Positions 1 through 6,426 of a DNA stretch of 9,402 bases are shown one piece after another (the stretch's first letter is position 1; the number at the start of each line of letters is the position of its first letter). A program made the translations under genes and the position numbers. Under the pieces are notes generated by a model, which was not told the DNA's origin, did no database searches, and saw nothing but the letters and a program-made list of their open reading frames with translations. The DNA is from Actinomycetota bacterium (GTDB taxonomy: Bacteria; Actinomycetota; Actinomycetes; S36-B12). The stretch lies in assembly GCA_027729865.1 (NCBI GenBank), contig JAQCBM010000059.1, positions 1 through 9,402 of the forward strand, written 5' to 3'.

Positions 1-497
1 TGGTGGAGGTTCGTGGTCAGGTCGAGGTCGCGACCACCCTGGGTCGCGTCGAGAGGGTGCGCATTCAACCAGGTGACGCCGAACCGTGCCCGGAGGCGTT
101 GGCCGCGATCGACTCCGCCGATGCGATCGTGCTGGGACCTGGATCCTGGTTCACCTCGCTCATGCCACATCTGCTGCTTCGTGAACAAGCACAGCACATC
201 GCCCGAGCACCAGGCATGCGCTTGTTGGTGCTCAACTTGGACCCCCAGGACGGAGAAACCGGCGACTTCTCCCCAGCACAGCACATCGAGGCGATCGCCG
301 CACATGCCCCGGACGTGACCTTCGACGCAGTGATCGCGGATTCACACCACCTGGGGGGACCCGGCCCACGGGCCGACCTGCATGCGGCGTGTCGCTCCTG
401 GGGAGCTGTGGTGCACGAGATGGACGTCGCCGGGCACGGGGATAGGCACGACCCGGCGAAGCTCGGGCGCGCCTTCGGTACGGTTCTCGCCGGATGA
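1..497 (+). CDS. yvcK: Gluconeogenesis factor YvcK (CofD-like), C-terminal half, 5' truncated by window edge
   Basis: This is the last ~164 residues of a YvcK/YbhK/CofD-like protein, read in frame from base 3 to a TGA at 495-497. The diagnostic core LGPGSWFTSLMPHLL is visible about 45-60 residues into the fragment, followed by NLDPQDGETGDFSP and a HAPD segment, in the family's usual order. Full-length members are about 310-330 residues, so roughly half the gene lies off the left edge; the GTG at base 3 is an internal valine, not a start. YvcK proteins bind UDP-sugars and are required in Bacillus and mycobacteria for growth on gluconeogenic carbon and for normal cell-wall synthesis (family knowledge). 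The stop overlaps an upstream ATG of whiA, consistent with the conserved actinobacterial rapZ-yvcK-whiA cluster. No damage is seen in the visible part. Confidence 0.93.
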   Translation, partial: VEVRGQVEVATTLGRVERVRIQPGDAEPCPEALAAIDSADAIVLGPGSWFTSLMPHLLLREQAQHIARAPGMRLLVLNLDPQDGETGDFSPAQHIEAIAAHAPDVTFDAVIADSHHLGGPGPRADLHAACRSWGAVVHEMDVAGHGDRHDPAKLGRAFGTVLAG

Positions 498-498
498 C

Positions 499-504
499 GG
501 GAGG
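499..504 (+). promoter_or_regulatory. Shine-Dalgarno site that fixes the whiA start
   Basis: GGGAGG lies 10 nt before the ATG at 515. It supports 515 over the upstream in-frame ATG at 494, which overlaps the yvcK stop and would add seven residues not typical of WhiA. Confidence 0.7.
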
Positions 505-514
505 AACGGCCACT

Positions 515-1498
515 ATGGCGATGACCGCCGCAGTCAAGGATGAGCTCAGCCGCGTGGAGGTCACCAAGACCTGCTGCCGAAAGGCAGAGGTCTCGACCCT
601 CCTGCGCTTCGGCGGCGCGCTACACATCGTGAGTGGATCGATCGTGATCGAGGCTGAAGTCGACGCCGGGGCAATTGCGCGCCGGCTCCGCAAAGACATA
701 TTCGACATCTACGGGCACGACAGCGAAGTCGCGATGGTCCAGGGCTCGGGAATTCGCAAGGGAACCCGTTACCTCGTCCGCGTCACCACCGGGGGAGAGG
801 CCCTTGCAAAGCAGACGGGCATCGTCGATGCGAGTGGGCGGCCTGTCCGAGGGCTACCGCCAGCGATCGTGGCCGGGGGTCTGTGCGATTGCGAGGCGGC
901 CTGGCGCGGGGCATTCCTCGCGCACGGTTCCCTCACCGAACCCGGTCGCTCCTCATCTTTGGAAGTCACCGCACCCGGACCGGAGGCCGCTTTGGCGCTG
1001 GTCGGAGCCGCTCGACGTCTGGGCATCTCCGCGAAGTCGCGGGAGGTGCGAGGGGTTGACCGCGTGGTCATTCGCGACGGCGATGCCATCGGGGCCTTAC
1101 TTACGCGCATGGGAGCACACGAATCGGTGCTGGCCTGGGAGGAACGCCGCATGCGCCGCGAGGTGCGGGCCACCGCAAATCGACTCGCCAATTTCGACGA
1201 CGCCAACCTGCGTCGTTCCGCCCGAGCGGCAGTAGCAGCCAGCGCGCGCGTCGGTCGAGCACTGGAGATTCTGGGCGAGGACGTGCCCGATCACCTGGTG
1301 GTGGCCGGGCGGCTGCGGATGGACAACCAGCAGGCGAGTTTGGAGGAACTCGGAGCCCTGGCCGATCCGCCGATGACGAAGGATGCCATCGCCGGGCGGA
1401 TTCGCCGTTTGCTCGCCTTGGCCGACAAGAGAGCGGCCGAGTTGGGTATTGCCGACACTGAGGCGGCCCTCGTCGATGCGGATTTGACCGACGACTGA
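515..1498 (+). CDS. whiA: DNA-binding sporulation/cell-division regulator WhiA
   Basis: The product is a 327-residue WhiA starting MAMTAAVKDELSR, which is how family members usually begin. The N-terminal two thirds is the degenerate LAGLIDADG homing-endonuclease-like fold, with GAFLAHGSLTEPG as the recognisable segment. It is followed by the conserved signature RLANFDDANLRRSARAAV and a C-terminal helix-turn-helix (about residues 274-303, including ADPPMTKDAIAGRIRRLL). WhiA is a transcription factor that works with WhiB to switch Streptomyces from growth to sporulation septation. In non-sporulating bacteria it affects division and chromosome segregation (family knowledge). Its presence therefore does not prove that this organism sporulates. 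It follows yvcK and is probably co-transcribed with it. The length and all main motifs are intact. Confidence 0.96.
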   Translation: MAMTAAVKDELSRVEVTKTCCRKAEVSTLLRFGGALHIVSGSIVIEAEVDAGAIARRLRKDIFDIYGHDSEVAMVQGSGIRKGTRYLVRVTTGGEALAKQTGIVDASGRPVRGLPPAIVAGGLCDCEAAWRGAFLAHGSLTEPGRSSSLEVTAPGPEAALALVGAARRLGISAKSREVRGVDRVVIRDGDAIGALLTRMGAHESVLAWEERRMRREVRATANRLANFDDANLRRSARAAVAASARVGRALEILGEDVPDHLVVAGRLRMDNQQASLEELGALADPPMTKDAIAGRIRRLLALADKRAAELGIADTEAALVDADLTDD

Positions 1499-1624
1499 CG
1501 CGCCTGATTCATCTGAACGTAACCTGGATCACTAAGATGTAAGCGTTGTCGGCGTGGAATCCGTTACCCGCTCGGCAGCGGCTACATTCACGTTAACGGT
1601 CAGAACCAACTCAGGGAGCTAGTC
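1499..1624 (+). promoter_or_regulatory. whiA-gap intergenic region, probable promoter and leader of the glycolytic operon
   Basis: This 126-bp gap is the only sizeable one before gap on this strand, so the gap-pgk-tpiA promoter most likely lies here. Possible -10 elements are TAAGAT (1533-1538) and TACATT (1583-1588); neither has a convincing -35 at 16-18 bp, so no start site is assigned. The 8-bp palindrome CGTTAACG (1591-1598) and a small hairpin CCGCT-CGGC-AGCGG (1568-1581) lie near the gene. The gap Shine-Dalgarno AGGGAG is at 1613-1618. No terminator for whiA is evident. Confidence 0.45.
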
Positions 1625-2629
1625 GTGGCCATCAAGGTCGGCATCAACGGATTCGGACGTATCGGACGTAACTTCTTTCGCGCACTGCTCGCCAGCGGCG
1701 CCGACGTTCAAGTGGTGGGCATCAACGACCTCACCGATACCAAGACCCTTGCTCACCTGTTGAAGTACGACTCCATCCTCGGGCGCATCGGAGTGCCGGT
1801 TGAATCTGGCGATGGTCAGATCACCGTCGATGGAACCGTCATTCCCGTCTTCGCCGAGAAGGACCCCGCGGCTCTGCCCTGGGCCAAGGTGGGTGCCGAT
1901 GTGGTCATCGAGTCCACCGGGTTCTTCACGGACGCCGAGGATGCCCGCAAGCACGTCACCGCTGGCGCGAAGAAGGTCATCATCTCCGCACCAGCTAAGG
2001 GCGAGGACATCACCATCGTGATGGGTGTGAACGACGCCGACTACAACCCCGCGACTGACGTGATCATCTCTAACGCCTCCTGCACCACGAACTGCTTGGC
2101 ACCGATGGCGAAGGTCATCGACGACTCCTTCGGTATCGAGCGCGGACTGATGACAACGATCCACGCCTACACGAATGATCAGCGAATCCTGGACTTCCCA
2201 CACAGCGATCTGCGTCGTGCACGGGCAGCCGCTGTGAACATGATCCCCACGAGCACTGGCGCCGCAAAGGCGATCGCACTCGTGTTGCCGCACCTGAAGG
2301 GCAAGCTCGATGGTTATGCCATGCGGGTGCCGGTACCCACCGGTTCGGCGACCGACCTCACTGTCGAGTTGAAGACCCCAGCCACCAAGGAAGAGATCAA
2401 CGCAGCCATCAAGGCAGCCGCGGATGGTCCGATGAAGGGGATCCTGCAATACACCGAAGATCCGATCGTCTCGACCGACATCGTCACCGATCCGTCGTCG
2501 TGCATCTTCGACGCGGGTATGACGAATGCGAACGGCAACATGGTCAAGGTGCTCGGCTGGTACGACAACGAGTGGGGTTACAGCAACCGCCTCGTTGATC
2601 TTGTCGGCCTCGTCGGTTCGAAGCTGTAA
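1625..2629 (+). CDS. gap: Type I glyceraldehyde-3-phosphate dehydrogenase, NAD-dependent (GapA)
   Basis: The 334-residue product has the complete GAPDH architecture. A Rossmann N-terminus (VGINGFGRIGR, residues 5-15) leads to Asp35 in the IND segment, the position that favours NAD over NADP. The catalytic motif SCTTNC has its cysteine at residue 153, the paired catalytic histidine is His180 (TIHAYTNDQ), the phosphate-binding STG is at 210-212, and the substrate-binding arginine is Arg234 (MRVPVPTG). The enzyme interconverts glyceraldehyde-3-phosphate and 1,3-bisphosphoglycerate in the cytosol. The GTG start at 1625 is supported by AGGGAG six nucleotides upstream and by the conserved MAIKVGINGFGR beginning. 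It is the first gene of gap-pgk-tpiA and hands its product to Pgk. Nothing is missing. Confidence 0.98.
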   Translation: MAIKVGINGFGRIGRNFFRALLASGADVQVVGINDLTDTKTLAHLLKYDSILGRIGVPVESGDGQITVDGTVIPVFAEKDPAALPWAKVGADVVIESTGFFTDAEDARKHVTAGAKKVIISAPAKGEDITIVMGVNDADYNPATDVIISNASCTTNCLAPMAKVIDDSFGIERGLMTTIHAYTNDQRILDFPHSDLRRARAAAVNMIPTSTGAAKAIALVLPHLKGKLDGYAMRVPVPTGSATDLTVELKTPATKEEINAAIKAAADGPMKGILQYTEDPIVSTDIVTDPSSCIFDAGMTNANGNMVKVLGWYDNEWGYSNRLVDLVGLVGSKL

Positions 2630-2631
2630 CT

Positions 2632-3834
2632 GTGCGGAGCCTGGACGACCTCTCCGTCGCCGGGTCCGTCGTCATCGTTCGCGTGGACTTCAACGTCCCA
2701 CTGGCCGACGACGAACACGGCGAGCGCGTCATCACCGACACCGGGCGGATCGAAGCAGCACTCCCTACGCTCGACTACCTACGTGACCAAGGAGCACGGC
2801 TGTTGCTCCTTGCGCATCTGGGTCGGCCGAAGGGTGAGATCGATCCGGCATTGAGTCTGCTTCCCGTGGCGCGGGCGCTTTCGGAGTTTCTCGGGACGCC
2901 GGTTGATGTTGCGCCGACCATCGACGAAGCCCGCGACCTACTGGAGCGAACCGGGCCCGGAGGCGTGGTGCTCTTGGAGAACATCCGCTTCGATTCGCGC
3001 GAGACGAGCAAGGACCAGGCCGAGCGCGCTGCGTTGGCCGCGGAACTTGCCACCCTGGGGGACGTCTTCGTCTCCGAAGGATTCGGAGTAGTGCACCGGG
3101 AGCAGGCGTCGGTCACTGATCTTGCGCGCTTGTTACCGAACGCGGCGGGACGACTCGTGCACAAGGAAGCCTCGGTGTTCGCGCAGTTGCTGGGGGAGCC
3201 GGCGCGTCCGTACGCAGTGGTCCTCGGGGGTTCCAAAGTCAGCGACAAGCTCGCTGTCATCGGCAATCTGATTCCGCGTGTAGATCGCTTGCTGATCGGC
3301 GGTGGGATGGCATTCACGTTCCTTGCCGCGCAGGGCTACTCGGTGGGTGCGTCGCTGCTCGAGGCAGATCAGATCCCCACCGTCGAGGGGTTCTTGGAGC
3401 AGGCCAAGCTCCGCGGTATCGAGGTCGCTCTTCCAGTCGATGTGGTGGTGGCCGACCGATTCGCAGCCGATGCCGACGTGAGGGTTGTCCCGGCCGATCA
3501 GATTCCCGATGGCTGGATGGGCCTGGACATCGGACCCGAGACGGCTCGTCGTTATGCAGAGTTGATTTCTGATGCGGGAACGGTCGTATGGAACGGCCCG
3601 ATGGGTGTGTTCGAGATGGAGCCTTTCGCGCCTGGCACGCTCGCGGTGGCGAATGCGATGGCCGCCTCATCTGCGATGACCGTCGTAGGTGGTGGGGATT
3701 CTGCGGCTGCGATTCGAACGCTCGGCGTCGATGAGTCTGCTTTCGATCACATCAGTACCGGCGGGGGAGCGAGTTTGGAGTTCTTGGAAGGTAAGCAGCT
3801 GCCGGGTCTGGCAGTTCTCGAGGAGGAAGCGTGA
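2632..3834 (+). CDS. pgk: Phosphoglycerate kinase
   Basis: The 400-residue product has the two-lobed Pgk signature: VRVDFNVP at residues 16-23, HLGRP at 62-66, LLENIRFDSRE, the actinobacterial form SEGFGVVHREQASV, GGSKVSDK at 199-206, GGGMAFTFL, and the nucleotide-binding GGGDSAAA at 353-360. It transfers phosphate between 1,3-bisphosphoglycerate and ADP. The GTG start at 2632 lies two nucleotides after the gap stop, and I see no Shine-Dalgarno of its own, so translation probably depends on ribosomes terminating on gap. The first residues (MRSLDDL) match the usual Pgk start. The stop overlaps the tpiA start (GTGA), so gap, pgk and tpiA look like one transcript. Length and motifs are normal. 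Confidence 0.97.
   Translation: MRSLDDLSVAGSVVIVRVDFNVPLADDEHGERVITDTGRIEAALPTLDYLRDQGARLLLLAHLGRPKGEIDPALSLLPVARALSEFLGTPVDVAPTIDEARDLLERTGPGGVVLLENIRFDSRETSKDQAERAALAAELATLGDVFVSEGFGVVHREQASVTDLARLLPNAAGRLVHKEASVFAQLLGEPARPYAVVLGGSKVSDKLAVIGNLIPRVDRLLIGGGMAFTFLAAQGYSVGASLLEADQIPTVEGFLEQAKLRGIEVALPVDVVVADRFAADADVRVVPADQIPDGWMGLDIGPETARRYAELISDAGTVVWNGPMGVFEMEPFAPGTLAVANAMAASSAMTVVGGGDSAAAIRTLGVDESAFDHISTGGGASLEFLEGKQLPGLAVLEEEA
3821..3826 (+). promoter_or_regulatory. Shine-Dalgarno of tpiA inside the 3' end of pgk
   Basis: A perfect AGGAGG encodes part of the glutamate-rich tail of Pgk and sits four nucleotides before the tpiA GTG at 3831, a rather short spacing. It supports the overlapping GTGA start. 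Confidence 0.75.
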
Positions 3835-4622
3835 GTGATCGCAAGCCACTGATGGCTGGCAACTGGAAGATGAATCTGAACCACTTCGAAGCGATTGCGC
3901 TCGTACAGAAGTTGGCTTTCGGCCTCAATGAGCAGGACCTGGAGGCGGTTGAAGTTGCCGTGCTGCCTCCGTTCACCGACATTCGCAGCGTGCAAACGCT
4001 GATCGAAGGTGATCACTACGACATCGCTTATGGCGCCCAGGACATCTCGGTGCACGCCTCGGGTGCGTACACCGGTGAGATCTCCGGTGCGATGCTGGCC
4101 AAACTCGGTTGCACCTACGTGGCTGTGGGGCACAGTGAACGGCGTCAGTACCACGCGGAGGACGATTCCGTGGTGGCCGCGAAGACTGCGGCTGCCTTGG
4201 TCAATGAGCTCGTGCCGATCGTGTGTGTGGGCGAAGGGCTCGAGATCCGCCAATCCGGTGAGCACGTGGCCTACGTCCTCGAGCAGGTGCGTGGCTCGCT
4301 GGAGGGGATAAGCGACGATCAGGTGGCCGGACTAGTTATCGCCTATGAACCCGTCTGGGCAATCGGCACCGGCGAGGTCGCTACCGGTCAGGACGCCCAA
4401 GAAGTGTGCGCCGCGATTCGTGCCGATATCGCAGAACATCGCGGGGCGTCAGTCGCGCAATCAGTGCGGATTTTGTACGGCGGATCGGTGAAGGCAACGA
4501 ACGTCGCCGGGATCATGGCTCAGCCTGATGTGGACGGCTGTCTGGTGGGCGGAGCAAGCCTCGATGCCGACGAGTTCATCGGGATCGTGCGCTATCGCCT
4601 GCACCCCGACGTGGCTGCCTGA
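3831..4622 (+). CDS. tpiA: Triosephosphate isomerase
   Basis: This is a 263-residue TIM-barrel enzyme, a usual length for the family. The three catalytic positions are visible: Lys13 in AGNWKMN, His101 in VGHSERR, and Glu173 in AYEPVWAIGTG. The phosphate-binding YGGSV and GCLVGGASL segments are near the C-terminus. It interconverts dihydroxyacetone phosphate and glyceraldehyde-3-phosphate, feeding GapA encoded two genes upstream. The GTG start at 3831 overlaps the pgk stop by four bases and has its own AGGAGG. The gene ends in a TGA that forms part of a hairpin leading to secG. Intact. Confidence 0.97.
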   Translation: MSDRKPLMAGNWKMNLNHFEAIALVQKLAFGLNEQDLEAVEVAVLPPFTDIRSVQTLIEGDHYDIAYGAQDISVHASGAYTGEISGAMLAKLGCTYVAVGHSERRQYHAEDDSVVAAKTAAALVNELVPIVCVGEGLEIRQSGEHVAYVLEQVRGSLEGISDDQVAGLVIAYEPVWAIGTGEVATGQDAQEVCAAIRADIAEHRGASVAQSVRILYGGSVKATNVAGIMAQPDVDGCLVGGASLDADEFIGIVRYRLHPDVAA

Positions 4623-4643
4623 GCCACGGGGTATCGTTGGCTC
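4621..4643 (+). other. Hairpin at the tpiA-secG junction
   Basis: GAGCCACG (4621-4628) can pair with CGTTGGCTC (4635-4643) if one T bulges out, leaving the six-base loop GGGTAT. The hairpin spans the end of the tpiA stop codon and ends four bases before the secG ATG. No T-run follows, so it is not a standard intrinsic terminator. An RNA-processing or stability element, or control of secG translation, would fit better; this is inference. Confidence 0.4.
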
Positions 4644-4647
4644 CCTC

Positions 4648-4890
4648 ATGATCACTGTTCTCACCATCGTCCTTGCCGTGCTCTTGGTCATCACCAGCGC
4701 ATTGCTGGTCGTTTTGATCTTGCTGCACCGCGGAAAAGGTGGCGGGTTATCCGATCTGTTTGGAGGGGGTGTGTCCTCCTCGATCGGTGGATCGTCGGTG
4801 GCGGAGAAGAACTTGGACCGTCTCACGGTCGGTATTGGCTTGATCTGGGCGGCGAGCATTGTCGCGGTCGGGCTGATCATCAGTACGTAA
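4648..4890 (+). CDS. secG: Preprotein translocase subunit SecG
   Basis: This small membrane protein of 80 residues has two hydrophobic segments (about residues 2-26 and 59-78). They are joined by the SecG signature loop HRGKGGGLSDLFGGG (27-41) and a Ser/Gly-rich stretch. SecG binds SecYE in the cytoplasmic membrane and assists SecA-driven protein export. The ATG at 4648 is chosen because it begins directly at the first membrane segment; reading further upstream in frame would run back into tpiA. No clear Shine-Dalgarno precedes it, and a hairpin occupies most of the 25-bp gap after tpiA, so expression probably depends on the upstream glycolytic transcript. secG after tpiA is a conserved actinobacterial and broader Gram-positive arrangement. 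Confidence 0.93.
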   Translation: MITVLTIVLAVLLVITSALLVVLILLHRGKGGGLSDLFGGGVSSSIGGSSVAEKNLDRLTVGIGLIWAASIVAVGLIIST

Positions 4891-4940
4891 TTCGTTGGCA
4901 GGCGTGCTGTATTCCGGTGCGCCGTGAGGGAGGACATCAC

Positions 4941-5273
4941 ATGGCAGGTGGCAGTGCGATTCGGGGGAGCCGCGTAGGAGCGGGGCCCATGGGCGAAGCC
5001 GAGCGCGGCGAAGCTGCTCCTCGCATTCACGTGTCCTTTTGGTGCTCCAACAAGCACGAGTCTCGGCCGAGTTTCGCCACCGATGCGGAGATTCCCGAAG
5101 AATGGGATTGCCCGCGATGTGGTCTGCCTGCCGGGCAAGACCAGGAGAACCCTCCGGCACCGCCCAAGATAGAGCCGTACAAGACGCACCTGGCCTACGT
5201 GAAGGAGCGCCGTTCAGACAAGGACGGTGCTGCGATCTTGCAAGAGGCACTGGATCGACTCCACGGCAAGTAA
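4941..5273 (+). CDS. rbpA: RNA polymerase-binding protein RbpA (secG-linked type)
   Basis: The product is a 110-residue soluble RbpA-family protein. The N-terminal tail contains RGSRVGAGPMGEAERGE. A zinc-binding core follows with ligands Cys35 and His39 (FWCSNKH) and Cys57 and Cys60 (CPRC), surrounding the AEIPEEWDC segment. A Pro-rich linker then leads to a charged helix, YKTHLAYVKERRS, and a C-terminal helix. RbpA proteins are actinobacterial factors that bind RNA polymerase and group 1/2 sigma factors and stabilise the open complex (family knowledge). The canonical THWDMLxERR sigma-interaction segment is here THLAYVKERR, so sigma preference may differ. The start at 4941 has AGGGAGG (4927-4933) seven nucleotides upstream; with 50 bp after secG it may also have its own promoter, but none is clear. 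Confidence 0.88.
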   Translation: MAGGSAIRGSRVGAGPMGEAERGEAAPRIHVSFWCSNKHESRPSFATDAEIPEEWDCPRCGLPAGQDQENPPAPPKIEPYKTHLAYVKERRSDKDGAAILQEALDRLHGK

Positions 5274-5289
5274 GACACTTCGCCAGGAA

Positions 5290-6408
5290 TTAGCTCGACA
5301 TGATCGACGCTACCGTCGAACGCAACTTCTCCCAACTGTCTATGAACGAAGCAACGCCAGCATCCTCAAGTTGCTGACATACGGCTTGTATGTCGATCCC
5401 AACGTCCGACAGTTCCGCCACAATCGTCGCGGCGGTTTCAGCGCGTCCGGACATCGTTTCGCCTTGGTAAGCGCCTGACTCGGCAACAGCCTGCAAGGTT
5501 GCTTCGGGAACTGTATTGACGCATCCTGGGGCAGCGAGTTCCACCACGTAACGCGCGGGGTCGTAGGCCGGATCCTTCACACCCGTACTCGCCCACAGGG
5601 GGCGTTGTGAGCGGGCACCCGAAGCTGACAACTGCCACCATTCATCAGACGCGGTGTGGCTTTCGTAAGCAGCCCACGCAAGTCGAGCATTGGCGATTGC
5701 GGCCTGTCCGCGCAGGGTTGAAGCGCGTGGGTCGCTCATGGAATCCAACTGTGCATCGATCGCGGTATCCACCCGGCTGACGAAGAACGACGCAACCGAT
5801 TCGATTCCCGCGAGATCGATACCTGCGGCGTGCGCCTGTTGCAGGCCTCGCAGATGCGCTGCCATCACTTCGCGATAGCGGTCCACCGAGAAGATCAAAG
5901 TGACGTTGACGCTGATGCCCGCTGCCAGGGTACGAGTGATGGCCGGTAGCCCCGCCTGGGTGGCAGGAATCTTGATCATGGCATTGGGGCGCTCGACAAC
6001 ACTCCACAGTTCCTGCGCCTGCGTGACGGTTGCGTCGGTCTCGTGTGCCAGCCGTGGATCGACTTCAATGGACACACGACCGTCGAGTCCACCAGTGGCT
6101 TCCCAAACAGGAAGGAGCACATCACAAGCGGCGCGGACGTCGTCGGTGGTGACAACACGAATGGCGTCGTCGGTATCCAATCCAGCGCGCGCAAGGTCGC
6201 GGAGTTGATTGACGTACAGAGCCGAGCCAGAGCCCACGGCGCGATCAAAGATCGTTGGATTGGTGGTGACACCACGAATGGCTCGCCGTTCGATGAGGTG
6301 TCGCAGACTCCGCTCGCCTTGGCTGGAATCCAGACGGGATCGATCGAGGTCGTCAAGCCACAGGCTCACGCCACCGGCAGAAAGTTCGGTGAGCACTTCC
6401 GGGGTCAT
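5290..6408 (-). CDS. tal: Transaldolase (actinobacterial long type)
   Basis: The 372-residue protein is the ~370-residue transaldolase typical of actinomycetes. Visible are the start of the barrel VSLWLDDLDRSRL, the signature GVTTNPTIFDRA, and the Schiff-base lysine in NAMIKIPATQAG (Lys146 from this start). A conserved C-terminal stretch, LWASTGVKDPAYDPARYV followed by NTVPEATL, is also present. It moves a dihydroxyacetone unit from sedoheptulose-7-phosphate to glyceraldehyde-3-phosphate in the non-oxidative pentose-phosphate branch. I choose the ATG at 6408 because GGAGG lies five nucleotides before it. An in-frame ATG at 6426, overlapping the tkt stop as ATGA, would add MTPEVR, a near-copy of the following residues. 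It is the second gene of a tkt-tal operon and converges on rbpA with 16 bp between stops. Confidence 0.96.
   Translation of the reverse strand: MTPEVLTELSAGGVSLWLDDLDRSRLDSSQGERSLRHLIERRAIRGVTTNPTIFDRAVGSGSALYVNQLRDLARAGLDTDDAIRVVTTDDVRAACDVLLPVWEATGGLDGRVSIEVDPRLAHETDATVTQAQELWSVVERPNAMIKIPATQAGLPAITRTLAAGISVNVTLIFSVDRYREVMAAHLRGLQQAHAAGIDLAGIESVASFFVSRVDTAIDAQLDSMSDPRASTLRGQAAIANARLAWAAYESHTASDEWWQLSASGARSQRPLWASTGVKDPAYDPARYVVELAAPGCVNTVPEATLQAVAESGAYQGETMSGRAETAATIVAELSDVGIDIQAVCQQLEDAGVASFIDSWEKLRSTVASIMSS
5304..5319. terminator. Weak candidate bidirectional hairpin at the rbpA/tal convergence
   Basis: TCGACG-CTAC-CGTCGA forms a perfect 6-bp stem with a four-base loop, 30 bp past the rbpA stop and inside the last codons of tal. 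It is placed where two converging transcripts need to end. However, no T-run follows on either strand, so it may be a chance inverted repeat. Confidence 0.2.
6145..6165 (-). repeat. 21-bp direct repeat inside tal, copy B
   Basis: This copy matches 6262-6282 at 20 of 21 bases and encodes AIRVVTT. The copies are 117 bp apart (39 codons), so recombination between them would stay in frame. Confidence 0.8.
6262..6282 (-). repeat. 21-bp direct repeat inside tal, copy A
   Basis: The partner of 6145-6165 encodes AIRGVTT, which leads into the conserved TTNPTIF motif of transaldolase. The single base difference changes Gly to Val in the other copy. Confidence 0.8.
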
Positions 6409-6426
6409 GCGAACCTCCGGAGTCAT
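6391..6426 (-). repeat. Tandem 18-bp duplication at the head of tal, carrying two ATG starts
   Basis: Two adjacent 18-nt units (6426-6409 and 6408-6391, read on the minus strand) agree at 14 of 18 positions and translate to MTPEVR and MTPEVL. The first unit supplies the GGAGG that serves as ribosome-binding site for the ATG of the second. Confidence 0.7.
6414..6418 (-). promoter_or_regulatory. Shine-Dalgarno site that supports the tal start at 6408
   Basis: GGAGG on the minus strand ends five nucleotides before the ATG at 6408. The alternative ATG at 6426 has no comparable site and would rely on coupling to the tkt stop. Confidence 0.65.

Noticed and set aside
494..514. Upstream ATG for whiA overlapping the yvcK stop
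   Set aside because: The downstream ATG at 515 has GGGAGG at good spacing and gives the standard WhiA beginning.
1568..1581. GC hairpin between whiA and gap as a whiA terminator
   Set aside because: The stem is only 5 bp and no T-run follows on the plus strand.
1619..2449. A 276-codon open frame on the minus strand opposite gap
   Set aside because: It lies wholly antisense to a perfectly conserved GAPDH and its translation shows no recognisable domain. Long antisense frames are common opposite GC-rich, codon-biased genes.
3747..4265. A 172-codon minus-strand open frame opposite pgk/tpiA
   Set aside because: It overlaps the conserved catalytic regions of tpiA and has no family resemblance; a codon-bias shadow.
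4528..4647. Upstream extension of the secG frame
   Set aside because: It would lie inside tpiA and add 40 residues unlike any SecG; the protein properly starts at the first membrane segment.
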